A model generated the notes under the pieces. The model did no database searches. It saw nothing but the letters and a program-made list of their open reading frames with translations, and was not told the DNA's origin. 64,000 bases of DNA from positions 248,001 to 312,000 of the forward strand of contig JAETXT010000014.1 in NCBI GenBank assembly GCA_019188255.1, given 5' to 3'. How positions within the stretch are numbered: the stretch's first letter is position 1; every line of letters starts with the position of its first letter. The stretch comes from Verticillium longisporum. Lineage: Eukaryota; Ascomycota; Sordariomycetes; Glomerellales; Plectosphaerellaceae. Position numbers and translations under genes: made by a program. Positions 44,678 through 54,756 of this stretch are shown one piece after another.

Positions 44678-45873
44678 ATGGCCGACCAGGCAGCCACCCG
44701 TAGAGGTCGAGATGCCCTCAAGCAAGCACTGCTCGTCGGGGCCTATCTTCTTGGCATCGTCGCAACCGCCATTCCCGTGCTCCTGATCTTTGCAGGATCA
44801 TGGCTTGTCAATGACGAAAAGGATGCATCAGGGCCCATCCGCCTGGCTCTCTCCAAGCTTTCCATCGCATCAGTATGTGGACTCCCGCACCATTCATCCA
44901 TCGCGTCACAACTCATCAAGACTCCCACCAGTTCGACGGCATCATCCCCGATCCGAATAACAAAGGGACCTACCTCCTGACGATGCACCTCTTCCCCCGC
45001 GCCTTGGGCTGGGAGTACCCTTCCGCCCCGTCCCACGGCCAAACCGCTGGCATCGTGAACCCGACGCGAGGCACACTCTACCTGCCCACCGACTTTGTCA
45101 CCATCGGCAAGGCCCTCGATCTCGACCCCTCCGCCTGGGGCTGCTTCCCGCCCGTCTGGACCGACCCCTGCGAGAACCCCTTCTTCGCCGCCTTCCGCCG
45201 TCAGTTCCCCTACGAAGGCACCCCCGACGCCTGGACCGTCTTCCTGCTGAGCGCCCTCGTCACCTGCGCCGCCGCCATCGCCGCCGTCGAGCTCGCCATC
45301 GCCTTCCGCCCGAGCCTGCTGCGCTGCCAGTGCTACTTCGCCGCCCTGAAGCGGGTATGCCCGTGCCCGCGCGGCACGCGCCACGAGATCGAGAGGCTCA
45401 ACGCCGCCTTCTGGGACCGCTACCGTCTGTGGATGTGGCCCGTCGTGCCCGTCATGACGGCGCTCACGTGTCTCAACCTTGCCGTGCGCGGCTGGATGCT
45501 CGTGGCCTGGCTCGACCGGTGGACGGCGCAGGGCGACGACGTGGGTCATGTGCGGCCGCGGTTGGGCGCCGCGTTTGTCGCCCTGTCGTGGACGGCGACG
45601 GCGGCTGGGTTGGGGGCCGTGCTGTGCGTGCTCGCGAGGCTGTTGCTTGCGCAGCGCACGAGCTGGATAGACCAGCAAGGCGCTGCCCCTGGTCTGGGGG
45701 ACGCCGAGACCGAGGCCCATGGGCAGCGCCATGTCGGGTTGGAAGAACCGGCGGCGAGGACTGGGCTTCCTGACGCACAGCTGAAGGGGTACTCGGATGC
45801 TGATCCGGATGCACCTCTCCCAGGTCGTGCCGCTGAGGCTGAACCGTCGAAAGGTCCACCGAGGAATGCATGA
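44678..45873 (+). CDS. Four-helix membrane protein of unknown function (SUR7/claudin-like topology)
   Basis: Two exons, 44678-44872 and 44932-45873, separated by a 59-base GT-AG intron, give 378 residues. Four membrane segments are evident: ALLVGAYLLGIVATAIPVLL near the N-terminus, then after an outside loop of about 110 residues with conserved-looking CFPPVWTDPCENPF, segments WTVFLLSALVTCAAAIAAVE, WPVVPVMTALTCLNLAVRGW and LSWTATAAGLGAVLCVLARL. The tail of about 70 residues is polar. The helix number and large first loop resemble the SUR7/PalI group of cortical membrane proteins, but I see no signature motif that proves membership. Both exons are in frame. The GC-rich sequence produces a long false open frame on the opposite strand. 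Confidence 0.75.
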
Positions 45874-46319
45874 GCGACCTTGACCCAGTCGTGTGCACGA
45901 TTGAATGGGCAATTGGGCTGGATCGATCGGTCTCGGCCACGCTTCGCAAACTGGAGTGATTGTTCCGCGGTGTACCAAGGGGTGTCAATCGCCCAAGGTG
46001 CCTGACATCATGATGACTTGAACTAGCGGTCATCGATTTCATCGACCGGAGCTCACTCCAAATGGCAGTCAATGATGCCATCATTCGTCGCCGAGCGTCC
46101 AATGGCTTGACAAAACAACCAGAGGCGCAGCTTTCTTCTTGATGGCTTTCAGTTTCACGGATCGGTCTCGCCTCTCACCTTCCACTGCTCATCGCCTCAA
46201 TTGACTGTCCTCCATTGACTGTCAACTCGATTGACCATCCAAGCGGCTACGAAACACATCACGCCAGCAGCACGAACACCTTCGCCTCTGCATCAATTCA
46301 CTCAGCACGTTCCAGAAAT
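45874..46319. other. Intergenic region, nothing recognised
   Basis: About 450 bases containing the promoter of the next gene. An in-frame ATG at 46215 extends that gene by 35 polar residues and cannot be excluded as its start. Confidence 0.4.
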
Positions 46320-47096
46320 ATGTCTGGCGGCTCAAAATACACAGTTCCCGCCGTGGTGGGCGCAACCCTCCTCGGCAGCGGCGTCTACATGATGCGCGGC
46401 CGACCGTCGGCCACGGAAGCACCAGCCCAAAACACGGCGACCTCGGCGCCGCGCCCGGACGCCGACGAAGTCGAGCGCAAGAAGCAGCAGGCCCAGTCCA
46501 AGCGTGACAATGGCATCAGCGGCGCCGGTGTCGGCATGACCTCCAACACGGGCGGCGCCGAGCTCTCCACCGGTAGCAAGGCCGGCAATCGAACGGGTCC
46601 CCAGCACGGCGGCCAGAAGATCAGCGGCGACGTCAGCAGGGAGGATCTGCCGTCGGGCGGTGTCGGCGGCGGGCACGGCGGCGGCAACGACAACTCGAGG
46701 ACGTCGGTCGAGATTGGCAAGGGTGGTACCCAGGGCAGCAAGAGCTTCTTTTCCGGGTGGTTTGGCGGCGGTGGTGGATCGAGCGACACGTCGTCTGGCG
46801 GTAGCTCGGGAGGATCGTCAAGCGGTGCCTCTGGGACAGGCCAGAGCAGCTCGGGCAAGGGTGCCGGGCAGAACAGCAGCGGATCCGGGACCAGCCTGTC
46901 GCAGAAGCTGCAGGGCACGGCTGGGACGGGTGGCTCGACGGCTGGTGGGCAGCAATATGATGTCGACCCCAAGGATACCCGGATCAAGAGTCACCACGCC
47001 GACACACCGTCGAATCGTGGCGGCAGCCCTTTCGACAAGCACCGCAAGGACGTGACGGCCGTTTCGGAGACGAGCTCGAAGCCTGGCAAGGAGTAG
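46320..47096 (+). CDS. Gly/Ser-rich protein with N-terminal membrane segment, unknown function
   Basis: Intronless, 258 residues from ATG 46320, chosen because it places a hydrophobic segment (YTVPAVVGATLLGSGVYMM) immediately after a five-residue lead, followed by an Arg. This resembles a single-pass anchor or mitochondrial-type signal anchor. The rest is hydrophilic and low-complexity: DEVERKKQQAQSKRDNGISG, a long Gly/Ser tract around GGGGSSDTSSGGSSGGSSSG, and a charged tail (DPKDTRIKSHHADTPSNRGG). Similar proteins occur in related fungi as uncharacterised entries, from memory of the family pattern rather than any search. The low complexity means the exact boundaries of conserved parts cannot be judged. 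Confidence 0.65.
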   Translation: MSGGSKYTVPAVVGATLLGSGVYMMRGRPSATEAPAQNTATSAPRPDADEVERKKQQAQSKRDNGISGAGVGMTSNTGGAELSTGSKAGNRTGPQHGGQKISGDVSREDLPSGGVGGGHGGGNDNSRTSVEIGKGGTQGSKSFFSGWFGGGGGSSDTSSGGSSGGSSSGASGTGQSSSGKGAGQNSSGSGTSLSQKLQGTAGTGGSTAGGQQYDVDPKDTRIKSHHADTPSNRGGSPFDKHRKDVTAVSETSSKPGKE

Positions 47097-47284
47097 TCCG
47101 CCTTAGGGATAGTCTTGTCACCCATGTATTTCTCCAAATATACTTGTACGACAATACGAATAGCATCACCTTGGCATTGTTGTGATTCCCATCTTCGTGA
47201 TGCATTCGCTGATTACCTTTGTACTGATAGCAAGGCCGAAGTCATGCGGCGTTCAAGCAGCATTTCAGGAGGATTAGGCTGGCT

Positions 47285-48003
47285 TCATTGTTCATTCTTT
47301 TCTATCGTCTGCTTACTGCTGTCGCTCGCCTTCTCCTGCTCAGCCTTGGCCTGCGCCTCGTAGTCTTTCCACCGATACTCCTTCTCGATACCCAGCCTCC
47401 GTTGCGCCGTGTCGCACAGCTTCTCGTTCCCACACTCACAAACAGCCCCAGGCCGCAACCACCGATACGTAAGGCTCCACCGTCCCTCCTCGGCCTCGCT
47501 CCGCCGTCCGGCAGCGGATCCGTCTTGCGCGACCGAATGCCATGCGTCCAGTGCAGCCGCGCATCGCCGCGCATCGCCATGATGCTCCGCGGCAGCAGGT
47601 CGACGTCGGTCCTCGCCCCCGTCGCGCCGTCGCGGAACTGCATCGACACGGGCGCCCCCAGCGACAGCGCGTACAGCTGGTCAAAGGCGCTGTGCGTGTC
47701 GACGTGCGGCGGGATGCCCGTGCCGGGCGCGTAGTACTGCAGGCACACCTGGTCCGGCGCGCGGGCCTCGGTGCGCGGCAGCAGCGGCGGCAGCCAGGCC
47801 GGGAACGGGATGTAGGCCGTCGCCTCGTCGATGCCGAACGTCTTGTAGGAAAAGGTGTGCCCGTAGTGCAGCGCGAGGCGGCCCTTGCGGTCGGGCCACG
47901 TGAGCTGCGTCTGGAAGATGGTGAGCAGCGCCGCTTCGTGCTCGGGCGTGATGAAGTCTTGCTGCATGAATATGCCGGAGGGCTGGATGGGGAGTTCCTC
48001 CAT
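47285..48003 (-). CDS. AlkB-like 2-oxoglutarate/Fe(II) dioxygenase
   Basis: Single-exon protein of about 239 residues. The double-stranded beta-helix of the AlkB superfamily is clear: HTFSYKTFGIDEATAYIPFP, then LQYYAPGTGIPPHVDTHSAF with His100 and Asp102 as the HxD iron ligands, SLGAPVSMQFRDG, and ARLHWTHGIRSRKTDP with His154 as the distal ligand and Arg residues for 2-oxoglutarate. The C-terminal RWLRPGAVCECGNEKLCDTA is typical of the ALKBH8-like branch, which in animals hydroxylates a tRNA wobble base, but the RRM and methyltransferase domains of ALKBH8 are absent. Whether nucleic acid or protein is the substrate here is open. One base is missing at 47480-47481; restoring it gives RDGWSLTYRWLRPG. 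It is convergent with the Gly/Ser-rich gene, 188 bases apart. Confidence 0.88.
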
Positions 48004-48570
48004 CGCGGCTTGTTGGCTCGACTGATGCTGATCTGGGGGAATGTTTTGTGGCCCTTGCTCTTCAAGGTTGGTACTGCTAGGTGCTCATTGTGAAGGTTGG
48101 TGCAGTGTGGAGACTGGGAATGGAGTCAAATCGGATGACGGAGAGAATTATCTTGATGGTTAAAGCGGTCACGTGACAGCGCATTCTCTCAGAAATCAAT
48201 GGCCTGTCCAATGAAAAATATCCCAAGTCATTTCTGCTGATGAATCAGTAACAGAAAGCATTTATTTCTTCGTACGTGGTGTTTCAATGGTAGACCTGAG
48301 GTTTCATGGTGCTGTTGCGCCCTTCTGTAATCGAACCTCAAGCCCGGCCCCGGAGCATGCTGGCTCTCACAAGAGTGAAATGCCTCGTATATTCAAGATT
48401 GAAGGTCCAAAAACCAACAAGGAAACATTTCACAAATATAGCGTTGACCGCCAGCTGGGCCCTGCAACACAGTCAAATGCAGACAACGAGGCAGGACTCT
48501 CTGTTGGATGGTCTTGACACTGTTGGGCTTTCAGATTTGAACATGCACAGACGGAGACATCAACCTAGTT
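48004..48570. other. Intergenic region, nothing recognised
   Basis: About 570 bases between two minus-strand genes, with the promoter of the AlkB-like gene. No supportable coding frame. Confidence 0.45.
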
Positions 48571-49970
48571 CTACAGATAGGCAGACTCCTGGCTAGCCCA
48601 CGGAGAATTCCTTTCCTCAAACCACTGAACCTGTCGTCTGGGCCAGTCAATGATGTCCTCCATCTCCTCATTGCCGGCAACCTGCTGGTCGATCAATTCG
48701 AATAAGTCATGCGACCACCCCTTCATAAACCAGAACCTCGGCTCCATCATCTTCCAAAACACGGAGAAATACGCAAGAAGAGCCAAGGCGTTCGGGTCAA
48801 AACTTTGTATGTCCCCCACGACCGTGTCGGGGACGACATAGGCAAACATGATGAGCATACCGAATTCAGGATCGGGACCCGCATTCTTCACGAAAACCAC
48901 AAGTCGCTGGAGAGCCTGCATGGCCAAAGTGTACGCCTCCTGAGATTGCGGCGGAACATGTTGCTCCAGGAACTCGGACAGCTTGTCCAGCGCCCGAAAG
49001 ACGTCTTCTGGGACCAGAGATCCCTCCGCCGGCTCTTCCCTGTCGCCGAGCTGTCAGCGCACTTCCCTGGTTCACCGCGCCACCCGGTGTTCTGACTCAC
49101 CATATGACCTCGCTCTCATCGTCGGGTCTCCATATGCTATGAAAAAGAGGGGCAAGATACGATTTTTCAGAGTCGACTGGTAGCGCTCGAGAACGGCTCG
49201 ATGGCCGCGCACAAAGGCGAACACTTCGAAGATGTTGACGGCTTCTGACGACCCGGCCGTCAACCCTGCGACGGTATGCGAGGGTCGAAAGCACACGTAG
49301 ATCAGAACACAAGACGAGAAGCACATGAGCGGCTTCCAGTTCCCGGCATTGATGTTCACGATACCAGCCATGAAGGTCGCCATGCCGAGACCCTGGTGGT
49401 AGGCCGCGAGGTCGAGGTACTGCTCCCGCTGCCCCGGAGATCCACTTGGCAGGGCTGCCTTGTGAAGCGCGGCCAGGGACAGCAGGCCGTGCATGACGAA
49501 AGGGTGGTCGTATCCGATCTGCGGGAACCGGCAGCGCCAAATGTGGCGCACATCCGAGCGAAAGCTCAGCGTGTGGGCCGTGCTGATGGTGAAGTGGTGC
49601 ATAAGCTCCAGGCCTGAGAGCGCCCACATGTCGCTCGACGCCGGCAGTGGTGTCGGCATAGAGAGCGGCGCCGGAGGGGGTCATGGAGGCTCTCCGGCGT
49701 GTAATACTCCGCGCCGGGAAGCGAATGGCTCAGCCTCGGGTCAATAGGCAAGAGGAGCTCGGGGGTCGTCCAGGTCTTGTCGATGACAAAAGAGCAGCGC
49801 ACGCCATGGCGATGACAATTCCTACAGAAGGGCCGAGATTCGTCGCACTGCAGAAGCCATCAGATGCGGCAGCAGCATGATGGAAGCTGACGGGCTGTTA
49901 CCTTGACTTTTCTTCTTTTGCAATTGGCGCAGCCGAAGCGAGACTTGGTATGAGGTCGACGCAATGGCAT
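48571..49970 (-). CDS. Zn(II)2Cys6 transcription factor (UPC2/DUF3468-like)
   Basis: Three exons: 49902-49970, 49101-49847 and 48571-49034, giving about 426 residues. The zinc cluster is Cys14, 17, 24, 31, 34 and 41 in FGCANCKRRKVK and CDESRPFCRNCHRHGVRC; the first intron falls exactly inside it. The remainder matches the small C6 regulators related to sterol-uptake control proteins: SGLELMHHFTISTAHTLSFR, IGYDHPFVMHGLLSLAALHK and YLDLAAYHQGLGMATF. The C-terminal acceptor that keeps the frame gives RSYEPAEGSLVPEDVFRALD. One base is missing from the C-run (plus-strand G-run) at 49676-49680. The gene is divergent from the P450 at 50502, about 530 bp away, so a regulator-enzyme relationship is possible but not shown. 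Confidence 0.87.
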
Positions 49971-50501
49971 TGTTCGGGTTCGTACTTCAGATGCGAGAGG
50001 TCGGGTTCCCACTTCGCTTCAAATCACTGGGATCGCAAAGCGAATCTTGAGAGAGATGGATAAGTAGGGGGAATTCGCCACAAGAGTCTACAGACTATAA
50101 TACATTCGGACCTTCCGACAAAACTCTTCTTATCCCCGTTCACATCGCGAACGACCGCCGCTGCTGGCTGATGCGACTCGCGGCTTTGAGGCGGAGGCTG
50201 ATCGTACCTGTTAAACGAGGTGCGAGTCCGAACCCGCGCGTACCAAAGACGGCATTAGTTTTGGTGCTGAGCGTGTCGATCGACTCGGTGGAGCTTTGCG
50301 TCAGTCGTATTACTCGGGTCCTCGCGTGTATACGAGCCAGTGAACGCTTTCCGGGCAATGCCGCGATCCCGAGAGAGAAGATGAATAAAAGTCGAAACAC
50401 ACCCCGCGAACCTGTCAATGCCGTTCCTTTTCTACATCTATGCAGGGCTTCGAGGTTCGATTAGCATTCAAATTCTACGAGCGGTGGAGCCAGGCCCAGA
50501 A
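49971..50501. promoter_or_regulatory. Divergent promoter between regulator and P450
   Basis: A 531-bp region between two genes transcribed in opposite directions. No coding frame of interest. No repeated site stands out to my eye. Confidence 0.45.
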
Positions 50502-52393
50502 ATGGAAGTTAAATACGTTTCGTCTACTGAAGGTCCGTCATCAACAACAACCCTGCCATGGGTCCCAGTTGCTGGGGTCATAGCGGGTACGGTAAGTCAA
50601 CTGATACTTCAGCTGCTATTGGCGAGGAACTCATACCCGGCCTAGGTTGTTCTCTATGTCATCTTGACGGGAGTTTACAACATCTGGTTTCATCCGCTTC
50701 GGGCGTACCCTGGCCCCTGGTGGCTTGTCGCCAATCGACTACCATACACCTTGTCCGTCTTGCGGGGCACCGCTACTCGGCGGGCAAAGGCTCTGCACGA
50801 GCAGTACGGCCATGTTGTCCGTATCAATCCCGACACCCTGTCGTTCACTTCTGGGGAGGCATGGCGTGGTGCGTGGCGTCCCTCCCACGCTTGAGACTCT
50901 AACTCAACCGACGCAGTTGTTAACCCAGGTCGTTAGATATCTACGGCTCTCAGTCAAGATGCAACCCGGGCATACCGAAAGACCCTTACTTTTACATGCA
51001 ACATCAAGGCCCAGCAAACATTGTTCGTTGATCGTTCTTACACACCAACATCTTCCTAACCTTCTGGCAGTCAACCCTCAATGACGACGACCATCATCGT
51101 CTCCGGCGTGTACAGCTCAACGCCTTCTCTCCGAAGGCGTTGGCGTCTCATGAGGTGCACGTTCGGCATCATGCTTCAGACCTGGTCTCTCAGCTCAGGT
51201 CCAGCGCTGATGCGAAGACAGACGTCGACATCTTTCTGCGACTTGAGCTTCTCGTAACGGACATCATCAGCAAACTTGTACTAGGCGAGTCGTTTTGCCT
51301 GCTCGAGAAGGATGACCCTCAGTCTGGGCATTTTGGAGTCTTCTCGGTCCTGAGGAATCACACGTACGCCCGCGAAATGATGCATTGGCCTAGTATCTTT
51401 AGACGGGCCGTTGTCAGATTCATGACCAAGAGACCAGCGACACCAAATCAGACAATGTGGATGACCAGGAAAGCGACCCAGAAACGGTTCCAGCAAGAGG
51501 GTGACGAGTATGATTACATCTCGTGCATGCAAAGGGGCAGCCCCAAGCTAAGGTTCGTTGCGGCCTCCGGATTGTAAATACCTTCCTCTCCGGGGTGCAC
51601 TCACTGATGGATCGCCAGAATGTCGGAGGACGAAATAAGAGTCTCGACCACAGCATTCGTTATTGCTGGCAGCGAAACAAGTATGAAAAGGCCCCTACTC
51701 CTTTCAATTTTTCATTCGTCGCGTGGAGTCGTTCCCTGACTCGTGACTGCAGCTGCGACGGCCATAGCTGCAACCATGTACCTGCTATGCAAGAACCCAC
51801 GGGTGTACAGCGCCCTCACCCACTCGATACGCTCTGATTTTCCTCTGGAGTCAGACATGACCATGCCCAGACTTGTCCAGCACGAGCAGCTGAACAATGT
51901 TCTGCAAGAGGCGCTCCGCCTGTATCCCCCAGTGCCGGACAATCTCTTCCGACGAACCGCCGACAACGCCAGTCTGGTGATGGGAAAGGTTTTGCCACCA
52001 GACACGAGCGTCACGATGAACGTGTGGGCTGCCAATACTTCCGCGCTCAACTTCCATCGCCCGGATGAAATGCTGCCCGACAGATGGTCGAGCTCACGCC
52101 CCAAGGAGTTCGAAGGCGATGATAGGGGGTTTTCAACCCTTTTGGAGTCGGTCCCAAAGACTTTTTGGGCAAAGGGTGAGTGAGACTGACAGCCCGCCGA
52201 TTGGCGCGACCAAGAATGGCGACGTTGACACTACTGCAGACTGGCGTGGATGGAAATGCGCATCGTAGTGGCGTACCTTGTGTGGCACTTTCAATTTGAG
52301 CTCACGCCCGAAAGCGAAGCTTGGATGGATGGTCAGAAGGTGTTCATGTTCTGGGAAAAGCCACCACTGAGGGTCAAAGTGATGAAGAGGTAG
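50502..52393 (+). CDS. Cytochrome P450 with altered heme-binding motif
   Basis: Seven exons (50502-50591, 50646-50868, 50937-51022, 51071-51552, 51619-51680, 51753-52175, 52240-52393) give about 506 residues, normal for a microsomal fungal P450. An N-terminal membrane anchor (AGVIAGTVVLYVILTGVYNI) is followed by the proline-rich WFHPLRAYPGPWW. Also seen are the I-helix AGSETTATA, the K-helix EALR in VLQEALRLYPPVP, and DEMLPDRW near the PERF position. The heme loop reads FNPFGVGPKDFLGK: the invariant cysteine before LG is Phe (codon 52162-52164, TTT). One base is missing in the run at 52125-52133 just before this motif. If the Phe is real the protein cannot bind heme through a thiolate and is inactive; a sequencing error is an alternative. 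It probably acts at the endoplasmic reticulum; substrate unknown. Confidence 0.85.
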
Positions 52394-53452
52394 GACGAGG
52401 AGGACGTAGCTATACACACACACAGAGAGAGAAACCAGGCACTCACTCAGTCCAAACAAGCTTTATTCCACGAGTCATTCGAGCACTGCATCTTCGGCTC
52501 TGCGCATCATTGGGCCAGCAGATTTTGGTCGACCGTGACTGTGGTTAGCCTGTCTACGAAATAAGCCTTGTTGTCCAGAACAAGTGTCGGAACCATGTAC
52601 CCCGCCCCGTGATTTCATGCAAGGGGGTGGCTTGGCGATTCAGAGTCTTCATTGGTGGCAATTGGGAATAACGTCCTTCTCAACGACACCACAAGACATC
52701 GTCTAGCGAATGGCAAATCCCCGGTGTTGCCACGCGGGGTACTGCAGTGTTGAAACATGGGGTGCCGCCTGCAATATCCAGTCTAGATGAACAGCTGTGC
52801 CCGACACATCGACTTCTCGCGAGGTTCATGCCTGTGGCCGTGATTAAAGGACCATCTTCAGACCATGATTTGACGTTGCCGCCAACAGGCCGATCGATCT
52901 GCATGGTCGTCTGCATATGTAGTGCTACCTTCCTCCGGGAGCCTCAATACAGGGATTATTTTCCACAAATCGGATCGTAATATTTGAAGCACCTTGACCC
53001 TGATAAAGTTGTCCAGCCATCACTAGTCATCATTTTTCGCCCTCCAAAAAGTAGCGGGCGACGGCCGTGTTTGCAGTGAGTAGAAACATAGCCTCAACCA
53101 GCCAATTGTACCAAACAGGATATAAGTCTGTGACAACATCATTTGGAGGCGAAACAAGGGTCAGCTAGAGGCAGCCACGGCTCAGCCTTTCTATCTTGTC
53201 GCGACAGGACTGGTGGAAATCTTGGCCAATTTGATTTTCCCTGATTGCTTCCATGTCGAGGTTGAGAATAGTCATGTTGTGCTTCCGAACTTCTCTTTAC
53301 GTCTCCGCCGGGCACCTGACTGTCTGAACAACGCAAGTATATAGTTTGAATGTCTCCGTGCTGAAGTTGTATGTTTCGAAGATTTTTGGACACCATCCTG
53401 CAGTGAAACCAAGGACAGAATAGTCTAGAGCCTCTCATACAACACCGGCAAA
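52394..53452. other. Intergenic region, no gene recognised
   Basis: About 1.06 kb between the P450 and the pectate lyase, both on the plus strand. Short frames only. The promoter of the secreted enzyme should lie in its last part. Confidence 0.45.
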
Positions 53453-54756
53453 ATGCGCTCGACAATCATCTTGGCCCTCATCCCCGCGGCCCTTGGCTGC
53501 CTCAATGCCAACACAAACAGTTGCGCCAGTTTCATCAAGTCAAACGCCGCCACGGCTTCGGCCTTCTGTGCAACCTTCACGCAGAGCAAGGTCACCGCCA
53601 CCTCGGCACTCCCGGCCTGGGCCACGCACTGCTCTCGGAAGCCTAGTCTTGTCTCCGCCGAGTGCTCGTGCCACTACACGGCCGGCGGCGGCGGCGGCGG
53701 CCCGACCGCCACGGCCGTCCCGACCACCCCGACCACGACGCTGCGCACGAGCACCACGACCGCAGGTGGCGGTGGGGTTGTGACACCCCCGCAGGAGTGG
53801 TCACGGCTTTGCCCCAGTCCTCTGGTGCTGTCTCTTCCTCGGCAGCTATCACGGTAACCGCGTCATTCGACGGCGGCATGAAGAACTACGACCGCTCGCG
53901 TGAGTGATGACCCTGTGAGCTAGCAGATTGAGGCAATTTGGTCCGCTAATCATCGTGTGAAAAAGCCCGAGTTTGTGCCGACCAGAGCGAGACGGGTGAG
54001 AAGGATGCCATGTTTGTGCTCGAGGCTGGTGCCACGCTCTCGAACGTGATCATCGGTCCCAACCAGGCCGAGGGTGTGCACTGCAAGGGCCCTTGGTAAG
54101 TGACTATCCCGCAACAATCCTCATCCGAAGTCCTCTTGGCTAACCTGCGCCTAGCACCTTGTGAGTCACCCGAGACTCGCCCCTGACAGCTTCCAGACTC
54201 TGTGAACTAACATGAGCAGGATCAACGTGTGGTGGCAGGATGTTTGCGAGGACGCCCTGTAAGCTGCCCGGCCCCCTTTTTCTCCCTCATCCCCCTCCCC
54301 CTCCCATCCCCCCTTTTCCTGCCGCGGTGGACATTGAGCTAATCTGAAATCTCTCACAGGACGATCAAGCAGTCCAGCGGCACCTCATACGTAATTGGTG
54401 GCGGCGCCTTCAAGGCGGCCGATAAGATCTTCCAGTTCAACGGGTTCGGAACGCTCGACATCAAAAACTTCTACGCCAACGACTACGGCAAGGTCGTCCG
54501 AAGCTGTGGCAACTGCAGCAACAACGGTGGCGCTAGGCATGTGATTATGAACAACGTCATCGCCAAAGACGGCGGCGTCCTCTGCGGCATCAACACGAAC
54601 TATGGTGACACTTGCACGATTAACAACAGCTGCCAAGACGGTAACAAGACGTGCGACAAGTACACCGGGAACAACTCGGGCAAGGAGCCCAGCAAGATCG
54701 GGTCCGGCCCCGACAGCACCTATTGCAAGGTCAACGCCTTCTCGACCACGTGCTAG
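53453..54756 (+). CDS. Secreted pectate lyase, polysaccharide lyase family 3
   Basis: Cleaves polygalacturonate by beta-elimination, outside the cell. Residues 1-15 ([15 protein letters not shown]) are a signal peptide. A Cys-rich module of about 60 residues ([16 protein letters not shown] to SAECSCHYT) and a Gly/Thr/Pro linker precede the PL3 domain. The lyase domain shows [75 protein letters not shown] and [12 protein letters not shown], all standard PL3 blocks including the WWxDVCEDA signature. Five exons: 53453-53899, 53966-54095, 54155-54160, 54220-54258, 54360-54756. The third is only six bases, joining GPC to LINVWW. One base is missing from the C-run at 53786-53790. Corrected length is 339 residues. 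Such enzymes are plant-cell-wall-degrading factors. Confidence 0.92.

Noticed and set aside
44743..45978. Long minus-strand open frame opposite the four-helix membrane protein
   Set aside because: Shadow frame caused by GC-rich codons. The plus-strand model has a proper intron and four clear membrane segments.
50440..50475. GGTTCGATTA resembling a tRNA T-loop
   Set aside because: No matching acceptor, D-arm or anticodon stem can be placed around it, and it lies just upstream of the P450 start.
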